Part shown: in pieces, positions 9,566 to 21,824 of the stretch | Numbering within the stretch: position 1 is the stretch's first letter | How the letters are laid out: the number at the start of each line of letters is the position of its first letter | NCBI GenBank assembly: GCA_024362935.1 | Contig: JANCRA010000007.1 | Span: 20,113,003 to 20,177,002, forward strand | Source of the DNA: Setophaga petechia | Taxonomy: Eukaryota; Chordata; Aves; Passeriformes; Parulidae | DNA: 64,000 nucleotides | Direction of reading: 5' to 3' | The notes under the pieces: generated by a model | Told to the model about the DNA's origin: nothing | Database searches by the model: none | What the model saw: only the letters and a program-made list of their open reading frames with translations | Translations under genes and position numbers: made by a program

Positions 9566-11186
9566 TTTTCTAGTGCCTGGTAGTAATGTGCTCTGCTTCT
9601 TGAACAAGGCTGGCATTTCACAGAGACCACTGTAGTCAGAGGCACATCCAGCCAAATTCATCCAGTCTGTTGGGGGAGCAAGTAGTGTGAAATGCAAAGA
9701 GGATGAAAAAGACAGAGGTGAGGAGGAATGCAGGGATCACCCTGTACCAGTCATGTTTTCAGTAAAAACTAACATGCCCCTCCAGTGTCGTCAGACTTTT
9801 CTTAGTATGGTGTATCAAACATAGTGGGAAGAATATTGCTCTGAGAAGCTATTACAAGGCTGTCCCATTATGCCTGCCCTTTCACCTTTTGCTTAGTTTG
9901 ATTTAAATTCCTGGATTTATTTTTCTCGCTGTATGTCTCTAGCTTGATATCTGAATTGACTCACACTAGAATTTCAGTACCAGTTTCACGTTAAAAAGGC
10001 AATAAAATTTTTTGCTCTTAATTTCTTGGTGGTAGATGGCTAGTTGTGCCCTTGGCACCTCAGGTGTTATGGAATGAATCCTAACAGGATATTAAAGTGC
10101 AGAAAATAATCCTAAGGGGATGTTGAAGTGCAGAAATGGTGCATAAATTAATGTTTCTGCAGAGCTAATATGCTTGTGGTGTATTTGGAACTGTAATACT
10201 CTTATGGAGATGGAGGTACACAACAGCATGTGTACTCATAATCTTCAGGTAAATACTGATATATTAATAAGTTTATAGAAGCACCAGAAACATTGGAATG
10301 TAATTATGAAACAATGAGAACTCTGAATAGCTTTGGGCAGTTTATTGTGTGAGTACAGCATTTGTACTGTCCTTTATAACTCTGTTTTGGGGAGAAGTCT
10401 CACAGAATTTTTGAACCTGTGGTTTGCTCAGTTCCTGCAGCATGCTGGAATCTCAGAATTCACACAGCTTGAGCTTCTGTCCCTCTTGGCCTCCCTATGG
10501 AGATAATCTGAGCAGTTCTGTGAAAACACAGCAAGCAGCCAGCAGCTGACAGTCTCTGAGTATTTATCAGTGCTGAAGACACATTCTTGTCTCCAGGGTA
10601 AGTGAGAACTGCTGGTCTCCCCGTGCTTAACAAACTCTTCTGGGGCTCCCAGAAGACAAATCAGTTTCTGTGCAGCCCATCATTGGTCCCTTCATAGATT
10701 CACACTGGCCATAAATCAAGAGTTTCTCTTGTGCTTTCTTCACCACAGAAATGCAAAAAGAGGGAGAAATTGCACTAAATTCTGCAATGAAAAGCCTTTC
10801 CTTCAAATGCAGTTTTTGTTTTAGAGGAAGTATCTACAAAGCAAGGAAACTCTTGCTGATGCTGCCTGATAACTATGGGCTGAGGAGTTGCTTTCTTGCA
10901 GTGTTTGGGGATGGAATAGATACTCCTTTTTCCTCCTTTTGCTTCTCCTTGGTTGCACCAGCTGCTGGCTGGGGCTGTGGGAAGCACAATTGAAGAGCCA
11001 TTGTGGCCCTGCTCAGAGGTCCCCTCTCCCCAGCCATTGATGGCTGCTGGTTTGCTGGGGCTGAGGACTGAAAAGGCAAATATCTTAGTGCCTGTGGAGC
11101 AGTGGTGACTACAGAAAATCATATAAACTTGAAAAAGTCCCTTTAATGTCACCAACTTCTTGGGGAAAATATAAGAGCTAGGGTCT
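9566..11186. other. Noncoding stretch with a small direct repeat
   Basis: No gene is recognised. A donor-like sequence CCAGGGTAAGTG lies near 10594-10605, and open frames at 10751-10993 (plus) and 10775-11242 (minus) overlap each other without recognisable content. The 31-bp-period direct repeat at 10077 is listed separately. Confidence 0.4.
10077..10136 (+). repeat. Imperfect 31-bp direct repeat
   Basis: Two adjacent copies begin AATCCTAACAGGATATTAAA and AATCCTAAGGGGATGTTGAA, and each continues with GTGCAGAAA. Several substitutions separate them, so this is an older tandem duplication. Confidence 0.65.
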
Positions 11187-11302
11187 ACTACTACTACTAG
11201 TTGACTCTCCGCAGAATTATTCATTGAGGTAAATTGATTCAAGATGTGAGAGCTCAGCAGAATTATTTACTGAGGTAAATTGATTCAAGGTGTGAGAGCT
11301 CA
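11187..11302 (+). repeat. CTA run followed by a 46-bp tandem duplication
   Basis: A short CTA trinucleotide run (about 11187-11199) precedes two head-to-tail copies of a 46-bp unit, 11211-11256 and 11257-11302. Both begin GCAGAATTATT and end GTGAGAGCTCA, and they differ at three positions. The unit carries GAGGTAAATTGATTCAAG in both copies. Confidence 0.9.
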
Positions 11303-14300
11303 CAGGGATCTCTGCAGGGGTAATTTGCTGCCTGAGGAGTTGTTCAGGCATTGGTGATCATGAGATGTATTAAGGACAGCTGAAAGCAGTAGGGAGAGAT
11401 GAGATGTGTGCTGAGGGAGTACGTGGCACTGGAGGGTAGAAAAGGAGGACTTGGAGGAGCAGGTGCTGGTTTGCTCCACTGAGCACAGGTTTGGAGCTCT
11501 GCCTGCTGAAGACATGGAGCAAAATCCTGTAGCTTCAGTTCTCTGATAGGTAAGAGCTGGATGTTTATGTTCTTCTTTCCATCTTTTATCAAATCTAAAG
11601 AGCTTAATACTTTTCCTCGTCTGCAAAGTGTTTCTGCTGTTTGAGAGGTTATTGAGGAAGACTTCTGATGTTGGCTTTATCTTCTGTGGTGCAGAAAGAG
11701 ATAAAAATACTGAAGATATTTCAGATTCTCTGATCTTGATTTAGCCTGTGTTTTGTAATACTTTATTTCACTTCAAAGAGTTCTGTTGTGCTTGCATAAG
11801 AACTGAAGTAAATGTTTTAAAGAACAGTTATTTCTGCAGCAGTTGAAAAGATTGTGCTTTTTCTGGTGTGTTGGGCTGTGTGCTCAGTGCTGGGGAAGTG
11901 AATACTTGACTGAGAATTCCATTAAGTTTGTGATAATCTTTTGGGCTTTCAAAAGTACACTATGTTGGTTTTTTCCTGAATTTTAGCTAGCAGATTTTAA
12001 AATAAATGTGTAGGTAAATCTTATGGTGCTGTTAAGGCATAAAGCATTTGAATGTAACTAAACATTAAACTAAACATTAAAGAAGTGTTTGTTTTGCTTT
12101 TTATCATTTAATTGTGAGTGGAAACCCTGAGTTTTGCTGGCTAACCTTGTGGTGAGTTTGAACAGACAAATCACTTCATGTCTTGTATGAAGACTGCCTT
12201 GGAAAAACAAATTGTAGTTACACACCTGGAGCAAATGCTCTCCTAAAGATGCAGGCTTGGAACAAGTGCATGATGTTTAAATGATTTGGGGGTTTGAGGT
12301 CTCATAGCTGACTTTGAATGTGGCTTTTTGTTAAGAGTTCTGTCAAACCTACTTGATTTTGTAATTCCTTTAACTCTCATTACAAGCAGTCCAGGCTGGG
12401 AGTAACAACAGGCTTTCTTGGAATGTGACAGTCTGAAACACCAAGTTGTTAGCCAGAACATGGAGAATTTTCATGAAGACTATGATTCCTCTCACAGTTC
12501 TTTATTAATTGTCATAGGAACTCAATTGTAAAAGAATAAACAGCAAAGAACTGGAATCAAAGCCTTTGGTGGGTGGGGAAGGAAGGACAACTCCACTGAA
12601 GTCAGCTGTGTTCAATAAGCCATGATTGCTTTCTACAGGTCTGGTTTATGTCAGTTTGGGTCCTGCCAATACAAAATCAGGTGTTTCTATTGGGATTCTG
12701 ATCTGTGTCAGCTGTGTTTCATTTGTGACACCTGTGGATGGTACTTTCAGCAGGTGGCTAAAGCAAAACCTATCTGAAATGTTAAGTGGTACCAAGAGGA
12801 GAAAGTACAGCCAGGAGTAGTAGCATTTTCCTGAAATCCCTGTCTCCCTGTGAAGGGACAGAACTGACTCTGGCAGAGGGGTGTTTTTGCCTGCAAGTTG
12901 TTTCTATCTACAGGTTGGTACAAAAGGTTCTGTTGTTTGCTTAGATCCATTTTAATTCTGTCATTAAATGCAGTAATGGTTTGGTGAAAGCTTAAATTTA
13001 TTCACAATACTGGTTTCAGCAAGAACCAAACATCTGAAAATGCAAACATATGCAGGGATTTGCACAACTTTACCTACACTCTGAAGGTGGTGGTAGCAAA
13101 GAGGATGCCCGCAAGTCATTCTGGCTGCATTGGGTATAACTGTGCTGCCAGATTAGTTGGGGCTGTATGGAAGTGCTGTGAGACTTGCAGAAAATGAGGT
13201 ACTTTAGGGGGTCTCAGCTTACTGGGTTTGTGCCACTGTGCTTTGCCCCTGAGAAGACCCAGTTGGCTTTGCTGGAGCACCAGCTGCATCTCTCTGCAGG
13301 GATGTGGAGGTGAGCCTCCTGGAGATCTTCTTCAGGTGGGAAAGTGGGGATCAGTGGGACTCCAGAGGTAATGACAGGTAATTACTACAAAGTGGGCTGA
13401 TGGCATTGTGGGAACCAACAGAACTTGGAAGCTTTTTTGTACAGAGGCTTCTTTCTGTGGGTGGGGGACGTGGGCACTAGAAATGTCAGATGTTGCTTGA
13501 AGAGACCAGAGTCCAGAGAGGGAAATGTGGGTTTTCTACTCACATACTACTTAACTTGCTATCCTGGAGCAATACTAAAAATCATTTGGCACTCTTAATT
13601 TTTAGTTAGTAAAGCTGTCTCGATACCTTTTAAAGCACTTTTTTTCCCCCTGAAAAGTGTAAGCTCTTAAGCTTTTCTAAGAAAATACATCCAGTAAATC
13701 ATTGCTCTGTGTGAGTTTAAAATGTGTGTTTTATGTGATTCATAAATATCCCACCTTGCTCGTGCACATCTTTCTCTCTAACTGCAGAGACTGACACCAT
13801 CTCCCCTCTGTGGTGACAATTGCACAGTTTTATTTAATGGCTACACTGCACTGTAAAGTGAACTGTGCCTGCTGGTCCTGAGGGCTGCCTGCTTTGTTCT
13901 CAAGGGCCAAAGAATTTTCTGTGTAAGCACAAAGCATTTTAGATGCAGCTGCAACTTGAGAGCTGCTGTTTGGTCTGTACAGACATAATTTGTGTCTCTG
14001 AAATGTTAACAATTTTCCCAAGCTGGAGCACTGAGTTTTCTGTGGAAATCACCATGGAGGCTGGCATGACAGAACTTTTGAAGGCGAGGGAACAAAGCAG
14101 AGAAGCACAGAATGTTAGGAAAGGCACCAAGTGTCTGTCTTCAGCCACAGCTGTTCTTGGGAGGAGTGGTTGTGCTGTCAGCTGTGACACCTTCACCACC
14201 TGGCTCAGCTTTCCTTGTACACAGGTCACCTGGGAAAATTGTCCCTCTCTACCTTCTCTCTCCAGTCCACTGTTAAAACCACCAGTTTCTTCTCATACAG

Positions 14301-14725
14301 AACTCACTGCTGTGGCTACAGGTGACAGCATCACCAGAGAGAAATTCTTAACAAAAAGTCTCAGTTTAAAAAACTGATCTGGTGAGAAAAGGCTGCCCAA
14401 GCACTCCCAAAAAAGGCAACATGAAAAATAATTCAATGTTCAGCAAACAGGAACAGGACTCCTGGAAAATGATTACAAGCCAGTTTCAAAGCTATAGTGT
14501 GAATTTGGGTAGCAACAAACTAGGCAGCTTCTAAAAGAGTTAAAAAGGATAGGTGTGTCTTCCCTTTGTAATGGCCAAATAAAACCAGATCACAGTGATT
14601 GGGTGAAGATTTTAATAGGCTTTAATTTGAATGTTCTAAATAACTAAGATTTAGACAGAGAGCCAGACAATGAAAAGGATTATCTGGCATTTAGCTTAAG
14701 TGAAATGGTCATTCAAATAAATTGA
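11303..14725. other. Noncoding stretch with small repeats
   Basis: No gene is recognised. A perfect 12-bp tandem duplication (ACTAAACATTAA twice) lies at 12057-12080. Acceptor-like tracts ending in CTTTCTACAG (about 12640) and CTCTCTAACTGCAG (about 13788) are not paired with good donors. The frame at 12626-12820 after the first of these is open but has no recognisable domain. Confidence 0.4.
12057..12080 (+). repeat. Perfect 12-bp tandem duplication
   Basis: ACTAAACATTAA occurs twice head to tail without mismatch. It is probably a replication-slippage product. Confidence 0.75.
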
Positions 14726-14746
14726 TATGACCAGGTATAGGTCATA
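14726..14746. repeat. Inverted repeat TATGACC / GGTCATA
   Basis: TATGACC (14726-14732) and GGTCATA (14740-14746) are separated by seven bases. The arms contain TGACC and GGTCA, giving an everted pair of nuclear-receptor-type half-sites. Function is not shown. Confidence 0.55.
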
Positions 14747-14927
14747 CCAAGGCATGACAAATAGGTATGAGACAGGTTTTTCTCTATTTTTAATATCAGT
14801 GGAATTATTTCCTTCCATTTTCTGCATAATTAGGGAGACTTTTCTAGAAGTTTAAGTAGTCAAACCTTTCTCTCACCTGGCTCCAAATGCCTACACACTG
14901 TCCCATTCATATTCTCTTTAAGGTCAC

Positions 14928-14957
14928 AGTCTTGCTTAAGACCAAGTCTTGCTTAAG
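14928..14957 (+). repeat. 13-bp direct repeat, 17-bp period
   Basis: AGTCTTGCTTAAG occurs at 14928-14940 and again at 14945-14957 without mismatch, separated by four bases. Confidence 0.75.
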
Positions 14958-15838
14958 GTTGCAAGTAAAAAAGCTAAAATTAGCAGGTGACAAAAACCTT
15001 CTGATTTTTATTTTCATTGTTTGTCCATGGCAAGTCAGTTGTCCTTACTGAACCTCACTGACTAACCCACCAAACTTAGTGAAGAATTATGTCCTCAGTG
15101 TGTTACATGATCCAATTAGCTCAGTCGCTCTCATTTCTTGAGAAAATGATAGTCTGACTAATTCCTTTGTTTTTCTTGAGATTTTTACAAGTAATTTAAC
15201 ATCTTGTAAAGATTAATGTCTCAGAAATGTCATTTTGTTCTGTTCTCCAATCTGATGACTTCTACTTTCATTTTGCAGTAAGAGCAAATTAGCAAATTTC
15301 ATTTAATACAGCAATTTGTCTTCCTGGATACAGATTTGCCTTTGAGGATTTTCTTTTTAGGCTGAAGGATTTTAACAGTAGTAAATATTAGTGTTGAAGG
15401 AATCCAAATTCAATCATATTATTTCTCTGCCTGGAGTACTCCATTACACAAGTTGCAAGAGGTGATTGATTTAACTCTTCCATTAACTCTGAAATATTTC
15501 AGTGCACACTCCATTGGATTTTTAAGCGGAATAGTCCCCATCAATGTGACAAGCTCCTCAATGCTCTTAACTGTTTTTCATGATGTGGGAATTTTTTATT
15601 TCTTGTTTTGAGTTTTCTTTGTTTTCAGAGAAACCTAAAATGCTGACATGAGTAAACCTCATTCACCAATTGGCTTTAGGTATACAAGATATAAACCACT
15701 CAAATGTTATTCACTGTATTGAAATAATTGTGATGCCTATTTTGGCCCAGGCATTAATTTCAGGTGCCTTAAACATTTTGTCATCCATAATACATGAAAT
15801 ATTGTTTGAGGATTTTAAAATCATATTTTCATGTTTCA
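14958..15838. other. AT-rich noncoding stretch
   Basis: No gene is seen. The motif AGCTCAGTCGC at about 15119 resembles a tRNA D-arm, but no B box or cloverleaf follows. Confidence 0.4.
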
Positions 15839-15868
15839 TAAGGGGCAAAATCTGACATTTGCCCCTTA
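15839..15868. repeat. Perfect 11-bp inverted repeat (hairpin)
   Basis: TAAGGGGCAAA (15839-15849) and its exact reverse complement TTTGCCCCTTA (15858-15868) are separated by eight bases. The stem contains a G4/C4 block, so it is fairly stable. There is no T run directly after it and no gene beside it. Confidence 0.75.
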
Positions 15869-17195
15869 AGACAACACTTTACTCATAGACATGTAGTCAC
15901 ACTTATATTATGGCTTTAATTAAAGAGACCTGAATAATTTCCGAAAACTCTCATTTGTTTTTCCTGTCCCTGTACATGGATGAAATCCTAAATAGAAGAA
16001 GCAGCAGATGTTGCCTAGGTAACTGCAGTACTCACAGCTCTGAGTCTAAAGGATACTTGACCTTACTGTTGCTACTTATCATTTATACTTCTCATTGTCT
16101 CCCAAAGTTAATGTTTCTGGTTTGGCTTGGGTTTGGATTTTTTTTTAACATTGCAGTTGGCCTGAGCTGTCTGCCTGTCCTTTCCTCTTCACCTGGATAC
16201 CCATATGCATCTAACTGTGGGTGACAGTAGTGCTAAAATGACTGATGGGCTAAAGAAAGGTGTCTTCAAGTGTGCTGGTGGGGTGGAAGACAGATCTTTA
16301 CTTTTCTGGTTGTCACAATGTATGTATTTAATATAGGCATGGCTTTGCTGGGGATTGGGAGTGAGAATTAAGCAGGTGCACTTTAAAAATATTACTACTA
16401 AACACAAAATTAATCTAATTAAGTTTAGGAAATGGAATCATATTGATTGCATTTCCTCTTGGGATGGAGTTGCTCACATCCATACCAGTAACCCCTCTCC
16501 TGCCTCTTTCTGTCCTCAAATTGGTACTGTGTAAGAGCACTCATTTTTCATCACTAGCACCATTTGCAATAAAGCTGGAGAAAAAGCTATGAAGTTTATC
16601 AGCTGTGTGAGGTACAGGGAGCCAGAATGCCAAGCAGCTGGCAGTGGCCAGGTAGTAAAAATCTAAAATGTAGCAAGTCTGAAACTTTCCAAATGAGGAG
16701 GAGCAATGCAGAGGGGAAGAGTGGGCTGCTTTGCTTCTCCTGCTCGTGCCTTGCCATAATCTCCTGGTCCTCTCAGCATCAAAGATGACAGCATATGTGC
16801 CTTAGTCTGTGGAAGAACTTGCAGGTGTTCCACCACTGTGATTCTGCCCCTGCTCCTCCTGCAGCTTTCTACTGAAAGCCTTGGTCTGCCAGTTTTGAGG
16901 TGTACAGCTCTGTACTGCCCTGGAAACTTCCTCATTGGCCATTCATTCTTCCCCTGAAATTTAACTCTCAAAACTGAGTTTTATCAGCTTGATATATTTC
17001 TGGTCTAGAGGTCAGGCAAAAATTTCAGTTGTTTTTTGTGTTCTCTTCCTCCTAAGTAATGTTATGTTCCCTAATGGATCTGGTGTAAGCAACACAGCTA
17101 GTCTTCATTTACATTAATAAAATGTAATATGAAATAAAGTTATACATAATATATAATAATTTAACTGGTTATGAAAAAAATAATAATTTGGGGTG
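15869..17195. other. Noncoding stretch, AT-rich towards its end
   Basis: No gene is recognised. Open frames at 15955-16224 (plus) and 16663-16971 (minus) have no recognisable domain. Very AT-rich DNA lies at about 17110-17185. Confidence 0.4.
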
Positions 17196-17237
17196 TGCCA
17201 TGAAAAGCTCCCAATGAAATTGGGAGCATAGCTGGCA
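17196..17237. repeat. Two-part hairpin with 9-bp perfect upper stem
   Basis: GCTCCCAAT (17207-17215), a GAA loop, and ATTGGGAGC (17219-17227) form a perfect 9-bp stem. TGCCA (17196-17200) and TGGCA (17233-17237) could pair below it across an internal loop. It is compact and could form in DNA or RNA on either strand. Confidence 0.7.
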
Positions 17238-20200
17238 GTTTTGCACAAGAGCAGTTTATCCAATGAATACTCCAGCATTAAACTCAATCACCACAGATTT
17301 TCAGCTGGGTCTTACTTGATTAGTTTTTAATTAATTTTTATTAAACAGAGTGGAATTTTGGTCTAATTAAAGTGAGTGATGAAATAAGATAGTTCCTTTT
17401 TGTTTCATGCCAGGAATAGCTTTACCCCGTATCCTTAGGGACTTCTGCTTAAGATCCTGTGCAAATCAGGAAAAGTGATGGGGTGGTGAAAAGGGAAGAA
17501 ACTGAAGGGCTGAGGCTGTAGAGTGTGGTAAAATGATGACCCCATGTCCCCTGTCAGTGTCCAGAGCTCACTTCCTTAGATGTTTGTCTCACCAACATTC
17601 TGCTCTGTTGTTCCCAGGCATTCTTAAACTTAGGACCCCTGCACGTGTGAGGAAGTGCTGCTTTGCTGCCAGTACCAAGTGCTTTCTTATAATCCTTGGG
17701 CTCCAGATATGTCCTACCAAGGGAGTCTGCAGTGATATTCATCTCCCCTTCCTGTGAAGGGTGCTCTGTATAATTGTGTATTATATTAATTTGTATATAT
17801 TAATTTGTGTAACATATTAACTTGACTCATGTCAAGCTTTCAATTAAGTAATTTCCTATCATAGCTCTGGATTTTAGCCCCGTTGAGTAAGAGCAGCTCT
17901 GTCAGCCAAGTAATACCAATTTATAACATGGTGGTTCAATTTTCTTTTGGCCTGGAATTTCTCTTCTGCCTTCCCTAATTTATACCCAGTCTTTGCTGTA
18001 TTGAACATTACTCACAATCCTGTGTTTATCAGTCTGAAACTCACCTTTAAATCCATTGCTCCAATGCCGTGGCAAGGGTGGGAATGTTAGCCCCAGTCAG
18101 GAGACTGTAAATGATGAGTTACTACTACTGTATGTAAATTTTATGCTATTCAGATAGCAAATGCAACAATTTGCATTTGTGAGATGAAGCACTGGAGAGT
18201 CCTGTTTATTTTTTTTTCTTAGCCCTGTAATGACTCGTGCCTTTGTCATGCCAATAAAATTATTGCTGTTTACTTTACTCTGCAAGACCCACAAGCTGGA
18301 AAAGTAACACTGCAAACACAGTTCTGACTCAGCCTGGGGCTTTGTGGCCATTTCCAGGAGGCTGGTAGGTTTGCACATTTCTTGCTGAGCTTTGTTTTCA
18401 ACTTCTCTGAGAAAGAAAGGAACATGGGGGAAAAAATAGCCTAAAAATATCCTTTTCAAAGCTTTTACCTCAGAGTAATTTGATCCACCACATTGTCCCA
18501 CTTGAATGGGGCATGCTGCTCCTGTGCTGCCAGTGCCCTGTCAAGAGACTGGGGGGATGTGACGTTGTTGGCACCAAGATGTGACACTCAGCATGCAGAA
18601 ATTTCAACATTTTGCCACTTTGTCACTTTGTCAGAATGTTTTCCATTCTTAACCTTAACAGAAATTTCCACCACCTCTGCTTCATCTTTGTGTAGGAGAT
18701 AATAGCGCAAAGATCCAACTTGCATAATTACCATTAAATGTGAATACTCATTTATTTTGTTCTTTCAGCTTGTTCTGAAGCACTTATTAGAGGGGTTCTG
18801 TGACTCAATAAATAAGTCATAAAATCATAACCCAAAAACTTCCATTTTTGTATGTACCTATAAAAAGCAGAAATGAAAATAAGTTGTTGTGTTACCTATT
18901 TTTAATAATTTTTAAGTATCAATTGCAGTAAGATGTTCTAAAGCATTTGTCATATTGCTGTTCCAGACTCCCTTTTTTTCAGCTCCCTCCTACATATCTC
19001 ATTATTTTAAGTCTGAAATCCTGGCAGTGAGAGTTAACTCTTTGGTACAGCTCTATCACTTCAAGGACAAACAGACCACATCCATGAAAATGGGAAAATG
19101 AGTGCAAAATAATTAGGTAGAAGAATACTATCAAAGATGAGTAAAGTAATAGTGCCAAAACTTGTGTGAGTAATCACTTTGAGATAATAGGAAGCTACTA
19201 CAGAATTTTTTCTGCTGTAGACAAGTCCAGAGCCAGCTGGCTCTGTCTGGTAGAATTTTAATATAAATAGGTATAAACCAGAATACTAATAACAGGGCAA
19301 AAAGCTTTCTGGTGTAGTGGTCAAACCTCTCTAGCTCTGATTCCCCTGAGAAATTAAAGGGAATGGTGTACCTCTCTGTGCTGCTTGAGTTCAGGGAAGT
19401 AATGTCTCTGTTGTGGGGAAAATTGACCCTTTTCCCCAAGCATATGACACAGATGTTAGGGCTGAGCTTTTATTAACTTTTCTAGTTACAGAGACTAATT
19501 TTTTTTAAAATCACACGATGAATGGAAAAGTTAAACATGAGAAAGAAAACATTCAATCAATGGAGCTCCACATACAACAGGCAGTATTGGACGTCTCAGT
19601 ATTCCATCTTAAAACAGAGGGTCTGCTAATGTTCTCCTGCCTGCCTTCAGCAAACTTGTGGTGCTCCTGTAAGGTGGAAATGGTCATACATTTTCCATTT
19701 GGGATCAGTCTTATTGTTTCACCTCTGTGCCAGCCCTATTTTTCACATTATGACATTGTCTTTGCCTTCTCAGTTGGGTTCTGTCATCTGTTCTTCCACC
19801 TCTCTCTTCCTGTTCTCCTCCCTTTGTCTCTTGGTGAGGCTTGCTCCCACCCAGAATATTCTGTGGTTCCATGAAACAAGCTGCTTTTATTTTTTGCCAT
19901 TTCTAATTCTCCCTTGTTGCATTTTGGTAGTTCTGAGTGAGACACTATTTACCTGGACAGTTAGTTTATGTTCCCTTGGAAACAGTAGCTGAAAGCATAG
20001 AAGAATGTGACAAACTTACAAGTTTCTCTTTTTCAGTATATATATTTGAAGTAAGCCTGGAAATACACCTTTTCAGAAGGCAGTGAAATTAAAATTATTT
20101 CTCTAATCTCCTGACTTTGGTTGGCTGTATTAAGAACTCAAAAACAGGACCTTTCCAAGAGAACCTACTTAGAGTGAGTGTTAAAACCTGAAAGTTTAAG

Positions 20201-21824
20201 CCTTGCCTTGAATCTTTCTGCCTTCATCCTCTGTGAACAATATAACAAGAGATCAAAGGTCTCTGAAGGTAGTGTTCATGAAAAAATATAGAGAAGGTTG
20301 TGACTGCTGTTGTAGGTTGCCTACAATGAACTCCTCTTTTAAGAACAATGAAAAAAGTATCTTTCTGCCTGGCTTGTGGTGGTGTGGGGTTTTTGTGGTG
20401 AATTTTGGTTTAGCTTTTTTATTGTTGGCTTTCTCTTCCATCAGTCATTCAAGAACAGAGTGTGATGCCATCTGTATTCCATGGAGTGCAGCAAACTGGG
20501 CCTGCTGTCAGATTGGGCTGGTGTCTGTATTTTACAGCCTACAGGTGAGGTGACAGTCGTTCTGAGGTCTCTGGGCAGTGAATAAATGCGTGTCCTGCTA
20601 TGGATGGCAGCAGTAAAGTCACCTCTGAGTCTTTTCTTATCCCCTTCACGGTGGAACCTGTGGCTGTTGGAGAGCAGGCTCTCAATGCCGTAAGGGAAAA
20701 CTTTGCAGCTTTATGAATATAGAAAATTGTAACCTATTGCCCAATGAAATAATTTTCAAAGCTACTGTGATGTTATCCCACTTTTAATAGCTGTTTTGAT
20801 ATAGGTAACACTTTTGTCTTTAAATCTGCATTTTCTAAACAATTTGTGCTGAAATATTATGTCACATTTACCTCAGGTATCCTAGTGTCAGATTACTACA
20901 GTCACCTGGAAAGTGTCAGGACCTATTCTCTGATTAGTTTAACTTGATGGCTCAGAATGTTTTAGCAAATGAAGTTTTTCCTTTGGAAGTAAATGGGAAA
21001 TAGACTTAAGATTTTCATTATCTGTGATATCAGATGGAAGCTTAATGCTCAATTGTTAGGAGGTAGAAAAAGATCAGCTATGCTTGTCATCTTCTTGACA
21101 AATATTCTTTGCCAAACACTTCCTAGCCTCTTATCTGGAGGTATGAAGACAACACAGAATATTTCTGTTGCTGAAAATAACCAATGAAATACAATAGATT
21201 TGCACATAGCTGAGCTGAACAAATGGTTTCACAATTATATCCCTTCCAACAATGCAGGAGAAAGTGCTTTGGAAACATATTGGGAAAATGAGTCAAATCT
21301 ACATAAAGAATTTGAAGAAAATAAAAATAAGGGGGATTATAACCTGCACACCATTTTTTTCTGGGACTTGATTCTCTGATGAACAGAAATCTTAGTTCCT
21401 TGCAGAGGTGTATTTTATACCTTTGAATGTGAAGACTAATTATATGTTTGTCCTGGGTGGACTTTTACAGTCAGTTTTGGTATTATTTTGTTGGCTTTTC
21501 TGGTCAGTGTGTGTGTTTTCAAGTGGTGGTTTTATTTTGCTTCACTTTGTTTTTATTTAACAAAAAAGCAATCAGCAATTGTGCTTCCTGATGTAAATGA
21601 AAAGACTTTGTGGGGCTGGATGTGGCCTTTGCTTTTCCCCTGTTTGAGGACAAAAGCTGTCCATGTATATAAGGCTTTGCAATTTGCAAAATGAATATAT
21701 AAAAAGTAATAGCAGATGTTCATCAAGAAGAAATTCTTTTAAGGAAAGCTTTGGGTTGAACACCAGAGCGTCTAAAAATAGGTATAATCAGTAGTAATAC
21801 TGTTTAAAAAACAAACAAAACAAG
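17238..21824. other. Noncoding stretch, part 1 of a long empty block
   Basis: No gene is recognised. TAAT-type homeodomain core sites cluster at about 17318-17360, including TTAATTAA at 17327-17334. Open frames such as 18097-18501 (minus) and 19518-19874 (plus) are of chance length and carry no recognisable domain. Confidence 0.4.

Noticed and set aside
9281..9697. 138-codon minus-strand frame rich in His, Pro, Ser and Ile
   Set aside because: It is the translation of the GGAT microsatellite.
15115..15150. tRNA-like AGCTCAGTCGC motif
   Set aside because: No B box (GGTTCGAAT-type) or cloverleaf follows at the required distance.
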